A stretch of 64,000 nucleotides of DNA from Microtetraspora glauca. Lineage in GTDB: Bacteria; Actinomycetota; Actinomycetes; Streptomycetales; Streptomycetaceae. Of this stretch, positions 9,514-16,896 are shown piece by piece. Below the pieces are notes generated by a model that worked only from the letters and a program-made list of their open reading frames with translations, ran no database searches and had not been told where the DNA came from. The stretch spans positions 1-64,000 of the forward strand of contig JOFO01000035.1 of the NCBI GenBank assembly GCA_000721275.1, written 5' to 3'. The translations under genes and the position numbers were made by a program. The first letter of the stretch is position 1. Each line of letters opens with the position of its first letter.

Positions 9514-9759
9514 ATGAAGCTCAGCCGCCGCGTCTCCTGGTTCCTGCTCGCGTTCGGAGTGTGGAGCTGGTTCATCTGGATCACTTTCGTCAAGAACTTG
9601 TGGAACGACGGGAGCGGTCTCGCCTTCGACGACGCCGGGGACCCGACGGCCTACTTCTGGGTCCACCTGCTGCTCGCCGTGACGTCCTTTGTTCTGGGGA
9701 CGGTGATCGGCGTGATCGGGTTGCGCGGGGTGCGTGCCTCCCGGCGCTCCACCGACTGA
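9514..9759 (+). CDS. small two-TM membrane protein (SCO4848 family)
   Basis: 81-residue protein with two membrane segments, residues 8-28 (WFLLAFGVWSWFIWITFV) and residues 47-70 (FWVHLLLAVTSFVLGTVIGVIG), and a basic C-terminus. It matches a small conserved actinobacterial membrane family of unknown function always found beside the D,D-carboxypeptidase, as here where the two are divergent with 109 bp between. GATACT lies six bases before the ATG and could be the -10 of a leaderless transcript. It is followed 17 bp later by the metallophosphoesterase, so the two likely form an operon. Confidence 0.85.
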   Translation: MKLSRRVSWFLLAFGVWSWFIWITFVKNLWNDGSGLAFDDAGDPTAYFWVHLLLAVTSFVLGTVIGVIGLRGVRASRRSTD

Positions 9760-9776
9760 CAAGAGAGGTTCCGGGC

Positions 9777-11060
9777 GTGATCGCCTTCCTGCCCTTCCTG
9801 GTCGTGGTCCTCGCGCTGCTCGGCGCGGTCCACTGGTACGTGTGGCGCCGTCTGGTCCGGGACGTCACCGTGCCCGGCGGCACGGCCCGGCGCCTCGGCA
9901 CGGGGCTGGTGGTCGTGCTGCCGCTGCTCTCCGTCGCCGCGCTGGTCTCCGGGCGGGCCGGGCTGCCGTTCGCGGTGCAGCAGGCCGTCGCCTGGCCCGG
10001 GTTCCTGTGGCTGGCGCTGCTGCTGTACGTGGTGCTGGCGCTGCTCGTCGGCGAGGCCGTGCGGCCCCTGCTGCACCGGGTGCTCGCCCGGCGGGACGCC
10101 GCCGCTCCCGCCGCCGCTCCCGCCGCCGTGGCGGCGCCCGTGCCCGCGCCCGTCCCCGTGCCCGCGCCCGAGCGGGAGGAGGAGGGCCCGGAACCGGCGG
10201 AGGCGCCCGTGGAGCCCGCGTCCGGCTCCGGGGTGTCGCGGCGGCTCTTCGTCGCGCGGGTCGTCGGCGGGGCCGCGGCCGCCGTCGCCGCCGGGACCGT
10301 GGCGAACGGGGCGTACGGGGTGCTGCGCGGGCCCCGGGTGAAGCGGGTGACCGTCCCGCTGGCCAAGCTGCCGCGCGCCGCGCACGGTTACCGCATCGCC
10401 GTCGTCTCCGACATCCACCTGGGGCCCATCCTCGGGCGGGCGCACTCGCAGCGGATCGTCGACGCGATCAACGCCACCCAGCCCGACCTGATCGCCGTCG
10501 TCGGCGACCTCGTCGACGGCACCGTCGCCGACCTCGGTCCGGCCGCCGAACCGCTGGCGGGGCTCCGCGCCCGGCACGGCTCGTTCTTCGTCACCGGCAA
10601 CCACGAGTACTTCTCCGGCGCCGACGCCTGGGTCGACCACGTCCGTGAGCTCGGCATGCGCCCGCTGCGCAACGAACGCCTGGAGATCGCCGCCGGGTTC
10701 GACCTGGCGGGCGTGGACGACGTGGCCGGCGAACGGGAGGGGCAGGGGCCCGACTTCGGCCGCGCGCTCGGCGACCGCGACCGGTCCCGCGCCGCCGTCC
10801 TCCTCGCCCACCAGCCGGTCGTCATCGACGACGCCGTCGCCCACGGGGTGGACCTCCAGCTCTCCGGCCACACCCACGGAGGGCAGCTCTGGCCGGGCAA
10901 CCTGCTCGCCGAGCTCGCCAACCCGACGGTGGCCGGTCTCGAACGGTACGGGGACACCCAGCTGTACGTGTCCCGGGGCGCCGGCGCGTGGGGGCCGCCG
11001 GTCCGGGTTGGCGCGCCGTCCGACATCACCGTCGTCCAACTCGCCTCGAAGCAGGCGTGA
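9777..11060 (+). CDS. membrane-anchored metallophosphoesterase
   Basis: 427-residue protein with about three N-terminal membrane segments in residues 1-100, an Ala/Pro/Val linker (residues 105-145), and a hydrophobic RRLFVARVVGGAAAAVAAGTV segment. A calcineurin-like phosphoesterase domain fills the C-terminal half. All metal-binding motifs are present: VVSDIHLG, GDLVDG, GNHEY, AHQP and SGHTHGGQ. YkuE/YaeI-type relatives act outside or at the membrane, on lipid or nucleotide phosphates; the substrate here is unknown. The GTG start has GAGAGG nine bases upstream and follows the small membrane protein by 17 bp. Confidence 0.9.
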   Translation: MIAFLPFLVVVLALLGAVHWYVWRRLVRDVTVPGGTARRLGTGLVVVLPLLSVAALVSGRAGLPFAVQQAVAWPGFLWLALLLYVVLALLVGEAVRPLLHRVLARRDAAAPAAAPAAVAAPVPAPVPVPAPEREEEGPEPAEAPVEPASGSGVSRRLFVARVVGGAAAAVAAGTVANGAYGVLRGPRVKRVTVPLAKLPRAAHGYRIAVVSDIHLGPILGRAHSQRIVDAINATQPDLIAVVGDLVDGTVADLGPAAEPLAGLRARHGSFFVTGNHEYFSGADAWVDHVRELGMRPLRNERLEIAAGFDLAGVDDVAGEREGQGPDFGRALGDRDRSRAAVLLAHQPVVIDDAVAHGVDLQLSGHTHGGQLWPGNLLAELANPTVAGLERYGDTQLYVSRGAGAWGPPVRVGAPSDITVVQLASKQA

Positions 11061-11133
11061 CCGGGAGGAATCCGGAGGGCGCTCACTCCCCGCGCCGGGG
11101 TCGATACGTGCTGCTCATCGACTTAAATTCGCA

Positions 11134-11162
11134 TTTCACGGACATATGCATGCCGTGTGAAA
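11134..11162. promoter_or_regulatory. imperfect palindrome upstream of the solute-binding protein
   Basis: TTTCACGG at 11134-11141 faces CCGTGTGAAA at 11153-11162 across an AT-rich centre containing CATATGCATG. It lies in an unusually AT-rich patch of the 205-bp intergenic region (11061-11265), about 100 bp before the start codon. An operator or a curved promoter region is possible; the regulator is unknown. Confidence 0.35.
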
Positions 11163-11265
11163 GTTTCCTCTTCCCCCTGTGAAGACCGTGTGATTGGGTG
11201 GCGCAAACGCGACGATTCGGGGGCCGTCGCCCTGTGGGGTTTTGCGCGACAAAGGAAGCACGGCA

Positions 11266-12819
11266 ATGCGGTCGACGGTCCGACTCCGGATCCTCATCAC
11301 TTGTGGAGTACTGGTGGCCGCGGGGGTGGGGGGCTGGCAACTCCTGCCCTCCGACGAGGGGCGCACCGACCCCGTCCCCGTCGGCACCACCGACGAGGTC
11401 ACCTCGCTCGACCCGGCCGGCGCGTACGACGCCGGCTCCTGGGCGATCTACAGCAACGTCTACCAGTCGCTGCTCACGTTCAAGCCCGGCTTCACCACCC
11501 CGACCCCGGACGCGGCGGAGAGCTGCCGGTTCGTGGGCGGCAGGCTCACCACGTACCAGTGCGTGCTCCGGGACGACCTCGCCTTCCCCAGCGGGCGGAA
11601 GGTGACGGCGGAGGACGTCAAGTACTCCTTCGACCGGATGCTGAAGATCAAGGCGGACGTCGGTCCCGCCGCGCTCTTCCCGACGCTGAAGGACGTGCGG
11701 GCGGACGGGCGGACGGTCACCTTCAATCTGAGCGGCCGGGACGCCACCTTCCCGCTGAAGCTGGCGACCGGCGCCGGCTCGATCGTCGACCGGGACCGCT
11801 ATCAGGCGGACACCCTCCGCCAGGACAACGGCGTCGACGGCACGGGCCCGTACCTCCTCAAGGAGTACAAGCCGGGCGAGAGCGCCCTCCTGGAGCCGAA
11901 CCCGAAGTACCGGGGCGCCCTCGCCGGGACGGGCAAGCCGGTCCTGGTGAAGTACTACAAGCAGTCCGAGGAGCTGGAGAAGGCGTGGAAGTCCGGTGAC
12001 GTGCAGGTGACGCACCGCCAGCTGCCGCCGTCCTTCGTGGAGAACCTGGACACCAACGGCGGCACCCGGCTCACCGAGGCCGAGAGCGCCGAGATCCGCA
12101 ACCTCGTCTTCAACACGCGGCCCGACGCGCCGACGGGCGAGAAGGCGGTACGGCAGGCGATCGCGGCGGTCCTCGACCGCCCGGCCCTCACCACCGGCGC
12201 GTACAAGGGCACGGTGGAGCCGCTGTACTCGCTGATCCCGCAGGGTTTCGTCGGGCACAGCACGGCCTTCTACGACCGCTACCCGGCGCCCGACGTGAAG
12301 AAGGCGGAGCGGCTGCTGGCGGACGCCGGGGTGGCGACGCCGGTGCGGTTCACCTTCGGCTACCGGCAGGACGCCACGTACAAGGCGGAGACCGCGCTCA
12401 TCGAGAAGCAGCTGGAGGCCACCGGGCTGTTCGAGGTGAAGGTGGTGGAGGCCGACTGGCAGAGCTTCCAGAAGGGCTACACCAGCGGCGCGTACGACGC
12501 CTACACCGTCGGCTGGCTCCCCGACTTCCCCGACTCGGACAGCTTCACGGCCCCGCTGGTCGGCACCGGGAACACGCTGGCCAACGGCTACTCCAGCAAG
12601 ACCGTCGACAAGCTGATCCAGGACACCCAGCGGTACGACGACCGCTCCCGGACCACCGGTGACTTCAAGGCGATCCAGGAGCGGGTCGCCGAGGACGTGC
12701 CGCTGATCCCGCTGTGGCAGAAGAACGACTACGTGCTCGCCACCGAGTCCGTCGGCGGTTCGCAGAACCTGTCCGACGGGACCGGCATCTGGCGGCTGTG
12801 GGAGCTGACCTGGCTGTGA
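11266..12819 (+). CDS. extracellular solute-binding protein family 5 (peptide/nickel type)
   Basis: 517-residue protein of the SBP family 5, which delivers peptides or related ligands to ABC importers. Recognisable blocks are VTSLDPAGAYDAGSWAIYSNVYQSLL, RDDLAFPSGRKVTAEDVKYSFDRML and the C-terminal VPLIPLWQKNDYVLA. The start is ATG with an AAAGGAAG ribosome site; the upstream in-frame extension has neither signal peptide nor ribosome site. The N-terminus has a hydrophobic segment (ILITCGVLVAAGVGGWQLL) but no convincing lipobox, so it may be anchored by an uncleaved helix. No permease or ATPase gene is adjacent, so it is an orphan. A hairpin terminator follows at 12828-12851. Confidence 0.88.
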   Translation: MRSTVRLRILITCGVLVAAGVGGWQLLPSDEGRTDPVPVGTTDEVTSLDPAGAYDAGSWAIYSNVYQSLLTFKPGFTTPTPDAAESCRFVGGRLTTYQCVLRDDLAFPSGRKVTAEDVKYSFDRMLKIKADVGPAALFPTLKDVRADGRTVTFNLSGRDATFPLKLATGAGSIVDRDRYQADTLRQDNGVDGTGPYLLKEYKPGESALLEPNPKYRGALAGTGKPVLVKYYKQSEELEKAWKSGDVQVTHRQLPPSFVENLDTNGGTRLTEAESAEIRNLVFNTRPDAPTGEKAVRQAIAAVLDRPALTTGAYKGTVEPLYSLIPQGFVGHSTAFYDRYPAPDVKKAERLLADAGVATPVRFTFGYRQDATYKAETALIEKQLEATGLFEVKVVEADWQSFQKGYTSGAYDAYTVGWLPDFPDSDSFTAPLVGTGNTLANGYSSKTVDKLIQDTQRYDDRSRTTGDFKAIQERVAEDVPLIPLWQKNDYVLATESVGGSQNLSDGTGIWRLWELTWL

Positions 12820-12827
12820 GCCGCGCG

Positions 12828-12851
12828 GCCCGCCGGCCGGTGCCGGCGGGC
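12828..12851. terminator. bidirectional hairpin between convergent genes
   Basis: GCCCGCCGGC at 12828-12837 pairs perfectly with GCCGGCGGGC at 12842-12851 around a CGGT loop. It separates the solute-binding protein gene from the convergent TetR gene. Confidence 0.65.
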
Positions 12852-12853
12852 GG

Positions 12854-13669
12854 TCAGTCCTTCTTCGGGGCGGTCCTGCGGGGCCGCCCCGACGCCGCCA
12901 TCCCGGCCGCCGTCGGCATGAAGTCGGCGAGCAGTTCGTGGGTCTCCTTGACCAGCGGGCGCAGGATCCGGAAGCGGGAGAGCGAGATCGCGCGGGCGGT
13001 CACCGGGGCCAGCCGCTCCACGAGCCGCCGGCTGTTGGCCGCGCCGTCGGAGCGGTCGTACACCCAGAACAGCACCAGGCCCATCTGCTGGAGCCACAGC
13101 AACCGCGGGAGTGCCTCGGCGAGTTCGGGGTCGACCTTGACCGAGGCGCCGGAGAGCACCCGGCGGTGCACCTCGATGGCCGCCTCGCGCGGGCCCTCCG
13201 ACTCGGGGGAGAACGGCGAGAGCGGGCTGTCGGGGTCGGCGGCGTTCTTGAAGAACTGGGCGGCGAACTCGTGGTACGGCTCGGCGATGTCGAGCCAGGC
13301 GAGCAGGACGCCGCGGATGCGGGCGACCAGTTCCTTCTCGCCGCCCTCCAGGACCGGCCGGACCGCCGCCTGGTGCTCCTCGGCGATCCGGTCGTAGAAG
13401 CCCTGGACCAGGTGTTCCTTGGACGCGAAGTAGTAGTAGGCGTTCCCGACCGAGACCCCTGCCTCCTGGGCGATCGCCCGCATGGTGGTCTTGTCGTACC
13501 CCCGCTCCCGGAAGAGCCGCAGCGCGGTCTCCAGGATGAGCGTCCGGGTCTGCTCGCTCTTCGGGGCCTTCGCGGCGGCCCCGCCCTTCGCGGCGCCTTC
13601 GCCCTTCGCGGCGGCCGGGGTCCTGCCCGGGCCGGCCGGGGCCTTCTTCTCTTCCTTCGCGTCCTTCAC
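12854..13669 (-). CDS. TetR-family transcriptional regulator
   Basis: 271-residue regulator. An unusual N-terminal tail of about 38 residues, rich in Lys, Ala and Gly, precedes the TetR helix-turn-helix (residues about 41-88: TRTLILETALRLFRERGYDKTTMRAIAQEAG then NAYYYFASKEHLV). The C-terminal ligand domain is not recognised as to ligand. The start is GTG with TAGGCT as a -10 six bases upstream, hence leaderless. It lies directly downstream of the DCC-family and membrane-protein genes and is the best candidate to bind the two TTGAACGCGTTCAA palindromes at their promoter. Confidence 0.9.
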   Translation of the reverse strand: MKDAKEEKKAPAGPGRTPAAAKGEGAAKGGAAAKAPKSEQTRTLILETALRLFRERGYDKTTMRAIAQEAGVSVGNAYYYFASKEHLVQGFYDRIAEEHQAAVRPVLEGGEKELVARIRGVLLAWLDIAEPYHEFAAQFFKNAADPDSPLSPFSPESEGPREAAIEVHRRVLSGASVKVDPELAEALPRLLWLQQMGLVLFWVYDRSDGAANSRRLVERLAPVTARAISLSRFRILRPLVKETHELLADFMPTAAGMAASGRPRRTAPKKD

Positions 13670-13678
13670 GGGCCGAGC

Positions 13679-14101
13679 CTAACCGGGCGGACCGGGCGTC
13701 TCGCAGTGCCCGTCCGCGCAGTCCGGACCCTTGAGCGCGTCCCGCCACCTCGCGGCGGCGAGAACGGCGGCGCGGGCGAAGGGCTGCCCGGCGGGGGTGG
13801 CGAGCCAGTGGGCGCGGGGCCGGTGTTCGGCCAGCGCCCAGAGGCAGACGATCCAGGCGGCGGAGGCGCGGTAGACCTGGCCCCGGTCCCCGATCACGGT
13901 GATCTCCCGCAGGGTGGCGGCGTGGTCGAGGTCCGGGAAGAGCTGCCGGGCGCGCTGCGAGCCGGCCGGTACGAGGTCGAGCGGGACGAGCTGCCGCTGG
14001 CGCAGCAGCCAGTGCCGGACGTGGACGCAGAGCGGGCAGTCGGCGTCGTACAGCACGGTCAGCCGTCCCACGGGGGTCGTGGGCCGCGCGGGGGCGGTCA
14101 C
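13679..14101 (-). CDS. DCC-family thiol-disulfide oxidoreductase (DUF393)
   Basis: 140-residue protein with the family-defining YDADCPLC motif (Asp-x-Cys-x-x-Cys) near residue 23, consistent with a thioredoxin-like fold. The rest matches the DUF393 pattern (LREITVIGDRGQVYRASAAW). Its substrate is unknown. It starts at GTG five bases after the stop of the upstream membrane-protein gene, so the two are co-translated, and ends just before the TetR gene. A second GTG 12 codons in is a possible alternative start. Confidence 0.82.
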   Translation of the reverse strand: MTAPARPTTPVGRLTVLYDADCPLCVHVRHWLLRQRQLVPLDLVPAGSQRARQLFPDLDHAATLREITVIGDRGQVYRASAAWIVCLWALAEHRPRAHWLATPAGQPFARAAVLAAARWRDALKGPDCADGHCETPGPPG

Positions 14102-14106
14102 GGCGG

Positions 14107-14541
14107 TCAGACCTGGGGCGCGGGCGGGGCCCACGGGCCGTCCTTGGGGCCGGTGGTCCAGCCCTGCGGGCCGACGGGCGGGACCTGCTCGCGTTCCATG
14201 ACGCCGCGGCGGCGGATCTTGTTGAGCACGTAGACGTTGCCGAGGTGCATGACGCCGAGGACGAGGAGGACGACGCCGAGCTTGACGGACAGGGCCTCGA
14301 AGAGGGTCCGGGCGTCGAGGACGGCCGCGTCCTGGCTCAGATAGAGGGCGACGAAGCCGAAGTTGACGAGGTAGAAGCCGACCACGAGCAGGTGGTTGAC
14401 GGCGTCCGCCAGCTGCTCGTTCCCGTGCAGCACGTCGGAGAGGAAGACCCTTCCGTTGCGGCTGAGGGTGCGGGCGACCCAGACGGTCAGGGCCACGCTG
14501 ATCAGCAGGTAGACGGTGTACGCGACGACAGTGAGGTCCAC
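14107..14541 (-). CDS. small polytopic membrane protein, unknown function
   Basis: 144-residue protein with about three membrane segments (YTVYLLISVALTVWVA, LLVVGFYLVNFGFVALYL, KLGVVLLVLGVMHLGNVYVL) and a Pro/Gly-rich tail. I chose GTG at 14541 with GGGAG eight bases upstream. A longer frame exists from a TTG, but that TTG is the first codon of the operator palindrome TTGAACGCGTTCAA, which is probably not coding. It heads the operon with the DCC protein and lies under a promoter embedded in two operators, so expression is probably TetR-controlled. I do not recognise a function; pairing with a thiol oxidoreductase suggests an envelope redox role, which is inference. Confidence 0.75.
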   Translation of the reverse strand: MDLTVVAYTVYLLISVALTVWVARTLSRNGRVFLSDVLHGNEQLADAVNHLLVVGFYLVNFGFVALYLSQDAAVLDARTLFEALSVKLGVVLLVLGVMHLGNVYVLNKIRRRGVMEREQVPPVGPQGWTTGPKDGPWAPPAPQV

Positions 14542-14554
14542 GCCCCACGCTCCC

Positions 14555-14612
14555 TTGAACGCGTTCAAATGCTGGCGCTCCTGACTGTAGACCTCCTCTT
14601 GAACGCGTTCAA
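14555..14612 (-). promoter_or_regulatory. promoter flanked by two identical 14-bp palindromic operators
   Basis: TTGAACGCGTTCAA occurs perfectly at 14555-14568 and again at 14599-14612, with centres 44 bp apart. On the minus strand the second copy supplies a -35 TTGAAC (14612-14607), then 17 bp, then TACAGT (14589-14584) as -10. The first copy falls just downstream of the start site. A repressor bound to both would block this promoter. The TetR gene at 12854-13669 is the nearest candidate. Confidence 0.72.
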
Positions 14613-14653
14613 GTCGGTACGGGAAAGGTGTGGCCCGCCCTCCCCGGGCGGTC

Positions 14654-14659
14654 TAGGGT
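14654..14659 (+). promoter_or_regulatory. -10 element of the alpha/beta hydrolase gene (leaderless)
   Basis: TAGGGT ends seven bases before the GTG at 14667, so transcription should begin at the start codon. The -35 region is not obvious, and the nearer operator palindrome ends 41 bp upstream of this element. Confidence 0.45.
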
Positions 14660-14666
14660 CACCGGG

Positions 14667-15455
14667 GTGACGCTCTCTCATGACACCGCCGGCACCGGCC
14701 CGCTGACCGTCGTCCTGCTGCACTCCGGGGTCTGCGACCGGCGCATGTGGGACGGCCAGTTCCAGGGCCTCGCCGACGCGGGCCACCGCGTCGTCCGCTG
14801 CGACCTCCGCGGCTTCGGCGACACCCCCGCCGACGCCCCGCACGTCCACGCCGACGACGTCCGGGACCTCCTCGACCGGCTCGGCGCCGAGCGGGCCGCG
14901 CTCGTCGGCTCCTCCTTCGGCGGCGAGGTCGCCCTGGAGTTCGCCGCCCGCCACCCCGGCCGCACCGCCGCCCTCGCCCTGCTGTGCGCCGTCGCCCCCG
15001 TCGCGCACGAGGCCGGACCCGAACTGCGCGCCTTCCTCGAACAGGAGGACGCCCTCCTCGACGCCGGCGACATCGAGGCCGCCACCGCCCTCAACGTCGC
15101 CCGCTGGCTCGGCCCCGACGCCGGCGACGCGGCCCGCGCCCTCGTCCGCACCATGCAGCGCCGCGCGTTCGAGCTCCAGCTCGCCGCCCCCGAGGAGCAC
15201 GGCCCCCGCCCCTCCGGCGTCACCGAGGACGACCTGCGGACGATCGCTGCGCCCGCCCTCGTCGTCACCGGCGCCCACGACCTCCCCGACTTCCGCGCCA
15301 TCGGCGACCGGCTCGCCGCACTCCTCCCCGCCGCCCGCCGCGTCGAACTCGCCCGGTCCGGCCACCTGCCGCCCCTGGAACACCCCGAGGAGACCCTGAC
15401 CCTCCTGACGGACTTCCTGGCCGCCCTCAGCGCCCCCGCCGCAGCTGGGCGGTGA
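14667..15455 (+). CDS. alpha/beta hydrolase
   Basis: 262-residue alpha/beta-fold hydrolase. The oxyanion segment LLHSGVCDRRMWDGQF, the nucleophile elbow GSSFGGEVALEFA (Ser in G-S-S-F-G) and the late His in ARSGHLPPLEHPEE are all present, with a probable acid in VVTGAHDLPDF. The substrate is unknown. GTG is chosen because TAGGGT lies seven bases upstream; the longer frame begins upstream of this -10. It is divergent from the TetR-controlled operon and may share its regulation. Confidence 0.9.
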   Translation: MTLSHDTAGTGPLTVVLLHSGVCDRRMWDGQFQGLADAGHRVVRCDLRGFGDTPADAPHVHADDVRDLLDRLGAERAALVGSSFGGEVALEFAARHPGRTAALALLCAVAPVAHEAGPELRAFLEQEDALLDAGDIEAATALNVARWLGPDAGDAARALVRTMQRRAFELQLAAPEEHGPRPSGVTEDDLRTIAAPALVVTGAHDLPDFRAIGDRLAALLPAARRVELARSGHLPPLEHPEETLTLLTDFLAALSAPAAAGR

Positions 15456-15521
15456 GCGGGCGGCGCGGCGACGCCATGTCGCTCCCGGGCTCCGCCGTGC
15501 CCCCGCCCGTACGATCGCCCC

Positions 15522-16061
15522 ATGAACCCGCCGGACCCCGCAGCCCCCGAGGAGCAGGACTGGACCGACGGGCACGTGGCCCGCTGGCAGCCCGTGCTGC
15601 CCGGGCTCGACCCCGTCGTCGAAGGCGCGGTCACCCGGATGAAGAAGCTCTCCGTCCACCTCCGCCGCGTCCGCGAGCAGTCGCTCCTCGACTTCGACCT
15701 CGAACGCCACGAGTTCGACACCCTGCACAAGCTGGCCGGCCGCGGTGGCTCCGCCGCCCCCTCCGAGCTGGCCCAGGACCTGGACCTGCCCCCCGCCTCG
15801 GTCACCGGCCGCCTCGACGCCCTGGAGCGGCGCGGGCTCGTCCGGCGCGCCCCCTCCGCCACCGACCGCCGACGCGTGGTCGTCGAGCTCTCCGACGCCG
15901 GCCGCACCACCTGGCTCGGCGCCATGGAGGTCCTCGGCCACGAGGAGGAACGCCTCCTCGGCGTCCTCACCCCCGCCGAGCGCACCACCCTCAACGACCT
16001 CCTCCGCCGGGTCATGCTCGCCGCCGAGGACAACCCGTCCGTCCCGCCCTGGCACGGCTGA
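15522..16061 (+). CDS. MarR-family transcriptional regulator
   Basis: 179-residue winged-helix regulator. The DNA-binding part is visible as FDTLHKLAGRGGSAAPSELAQDLDLPPASVTGRLDALERRGLVRRAPSATDRRRVVVELSDAG, the classic MarR wing with the D-x-R-x-R signature. TACGAT lies six bases before the ATG, so it is probably leaderless. It follows the hydrolase by 66 bp in the same direction. Target genes and ligand are unknown. A strong hairpin ends the unit at 16087-16119. Confidence 0.92.
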   Translation: MNPPDPAAPEEQDWTDGHVARWQPVLPGLDPVVEGAVTRMKKLSVHLRRVREQSLLDFDLERHEFDTLHKLAGRGGSAAPSELAQDLDLPPASVTGRLDALERRGLVRRAPSATDRRRVVVELSDAGRTTWLGAMEVLGHEEERLLGVLTPAERTTLNDLLRRVMLAAEDNPSVPPWHG

Positions 16062-16086
16062 CACCCCCCGTACCCGCACACGCGGG

Positions 16087-16119
16087 AAGGCCCCGTCTCC
16101 CAGCGGGAGACGGGGCCTT
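16087..16119. terminator. strong bidirectional terminator between marR-type gene and sdhB
   Basis: AAGGCCCCGTCTCCC at 16087-16101 pairs perfectly over 15 bp with GGGAGACGGGGCCTT at 16105-16119 around an AGC loop. The symmetric A/T ends would act for both convergent units. Confidence 0.85.
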
Positions 16120-16137
16120 CCTTCCGTGCGGTGGAGG

Positions 16138-16896
16138 TCAGAAGCGGCGCGTGATCAGGGCGCGCTTCACTTCCTGGATCGCCTTGGTGATCTCGATGCC
16201 ACGCGGGCAGGCGTCCGTGCAGTTGAACGTGGTGCGGCAGCGCCACACGCCGTCCTTGTCGTTCAGGATCTCCAGGCGCTGCTCGCCGCCCTCGTCGCGC
16301 GAGTCGAAGATGAAGCGGTGCGCGTTGACGATCGCGGCCGGACCGAAGTACTGGCCGTCGTTCCAGAAGACCGGGCAGGACGACGTGCACGCGGCGCACA
16401 GGATGCACTTGGTGGTGTCGTCGAAGCGCTCGCGGTCCTCGGGGGACTGCTTGCGCTCGCGGGTCGGCTCGTTCCCCTGGGTGATGAGGAAGGGCATGAC
16501 GTCGCGGTACGCCTGGAAGAAGGGCTCCATGTCGACCACGAGGTCCTTGAGCACCGTGAGGCCCTTGATGGGCTCGACGGTGATCGGCTTCTCGGGGTTG
16601 ATGTCCTTGATCAGCGTCTTGCAGGCGAGCCTGTTCTTGCCGTTGATCCGCATGGCGTCGGACCCGCAGATGCCGTGCGCGCAGGAGCGGCGGAAGGTGA
16701 GCGTGCCGTCCATGTCCCACTTGATCTTGTGGAGACCGTCGAGCACGCGCTCCTTCGGGTCGATGTCGACCTGGAAGTCCTCCCAGACCACCGCGTCCGA
16801 GACCTCGGGGTTGAAGCGGCGGATCCGGAAGGTGACCGTGATGTACGGCGAGGCGGCGGAGTCCTTCTCCACCTTGTCCAGAACGGGGGTAGCCAT
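16138..16896 (-). CDS. sdhB: succinate dehydrogenase iron-sulfur subunit
   Basis: 252-residue subunit that passes electrons from the flavoprotein through three Fe-S centres to quinone in the TCA cycle/respiratory complex II. The [2Fe-2S] cysteines are in RRSCAHGICGSDAM plus the later NRLACKTL, the first cluster motif of the C-terminal domain is CILCAACTSSCP, and the last is CTDACPRGIEI. Its ATG overlaps the TGA of sdhA by one base, so the genes are translationally coupled at the end of the sdhCDAB operon. Confidence 0.97.
   Translation of the reverse strand: MATPVLDKVEKDSAASPYITVTFRIRRFNPEVSDAVVWEDFQVDIDPKERVLDGLHKIKWDMDGTLTFRRSCAHGICGSDAMRINGKNRLACKTLIKDINPEKPITVEPIKGLTVLKDLVVDMEPFFQAYRDVMPFLITQGNEPTRERKQSPEDRERFDDTTKCILCAACTSSCPVFWNDGQYFGPAAIVNAHRFIFDSRDEGGEQRLEILNDKDGVWRCRTTFNCTDACPRGIEITKAIQEVKRALITRRF

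Noticed and set aside
14542..14568. TTG start at 14568 for the small membrane protein
   Set aside because: This TTG and the next codons are the operator palindrome; GTG at 14541 has a well-placed GGGAG.
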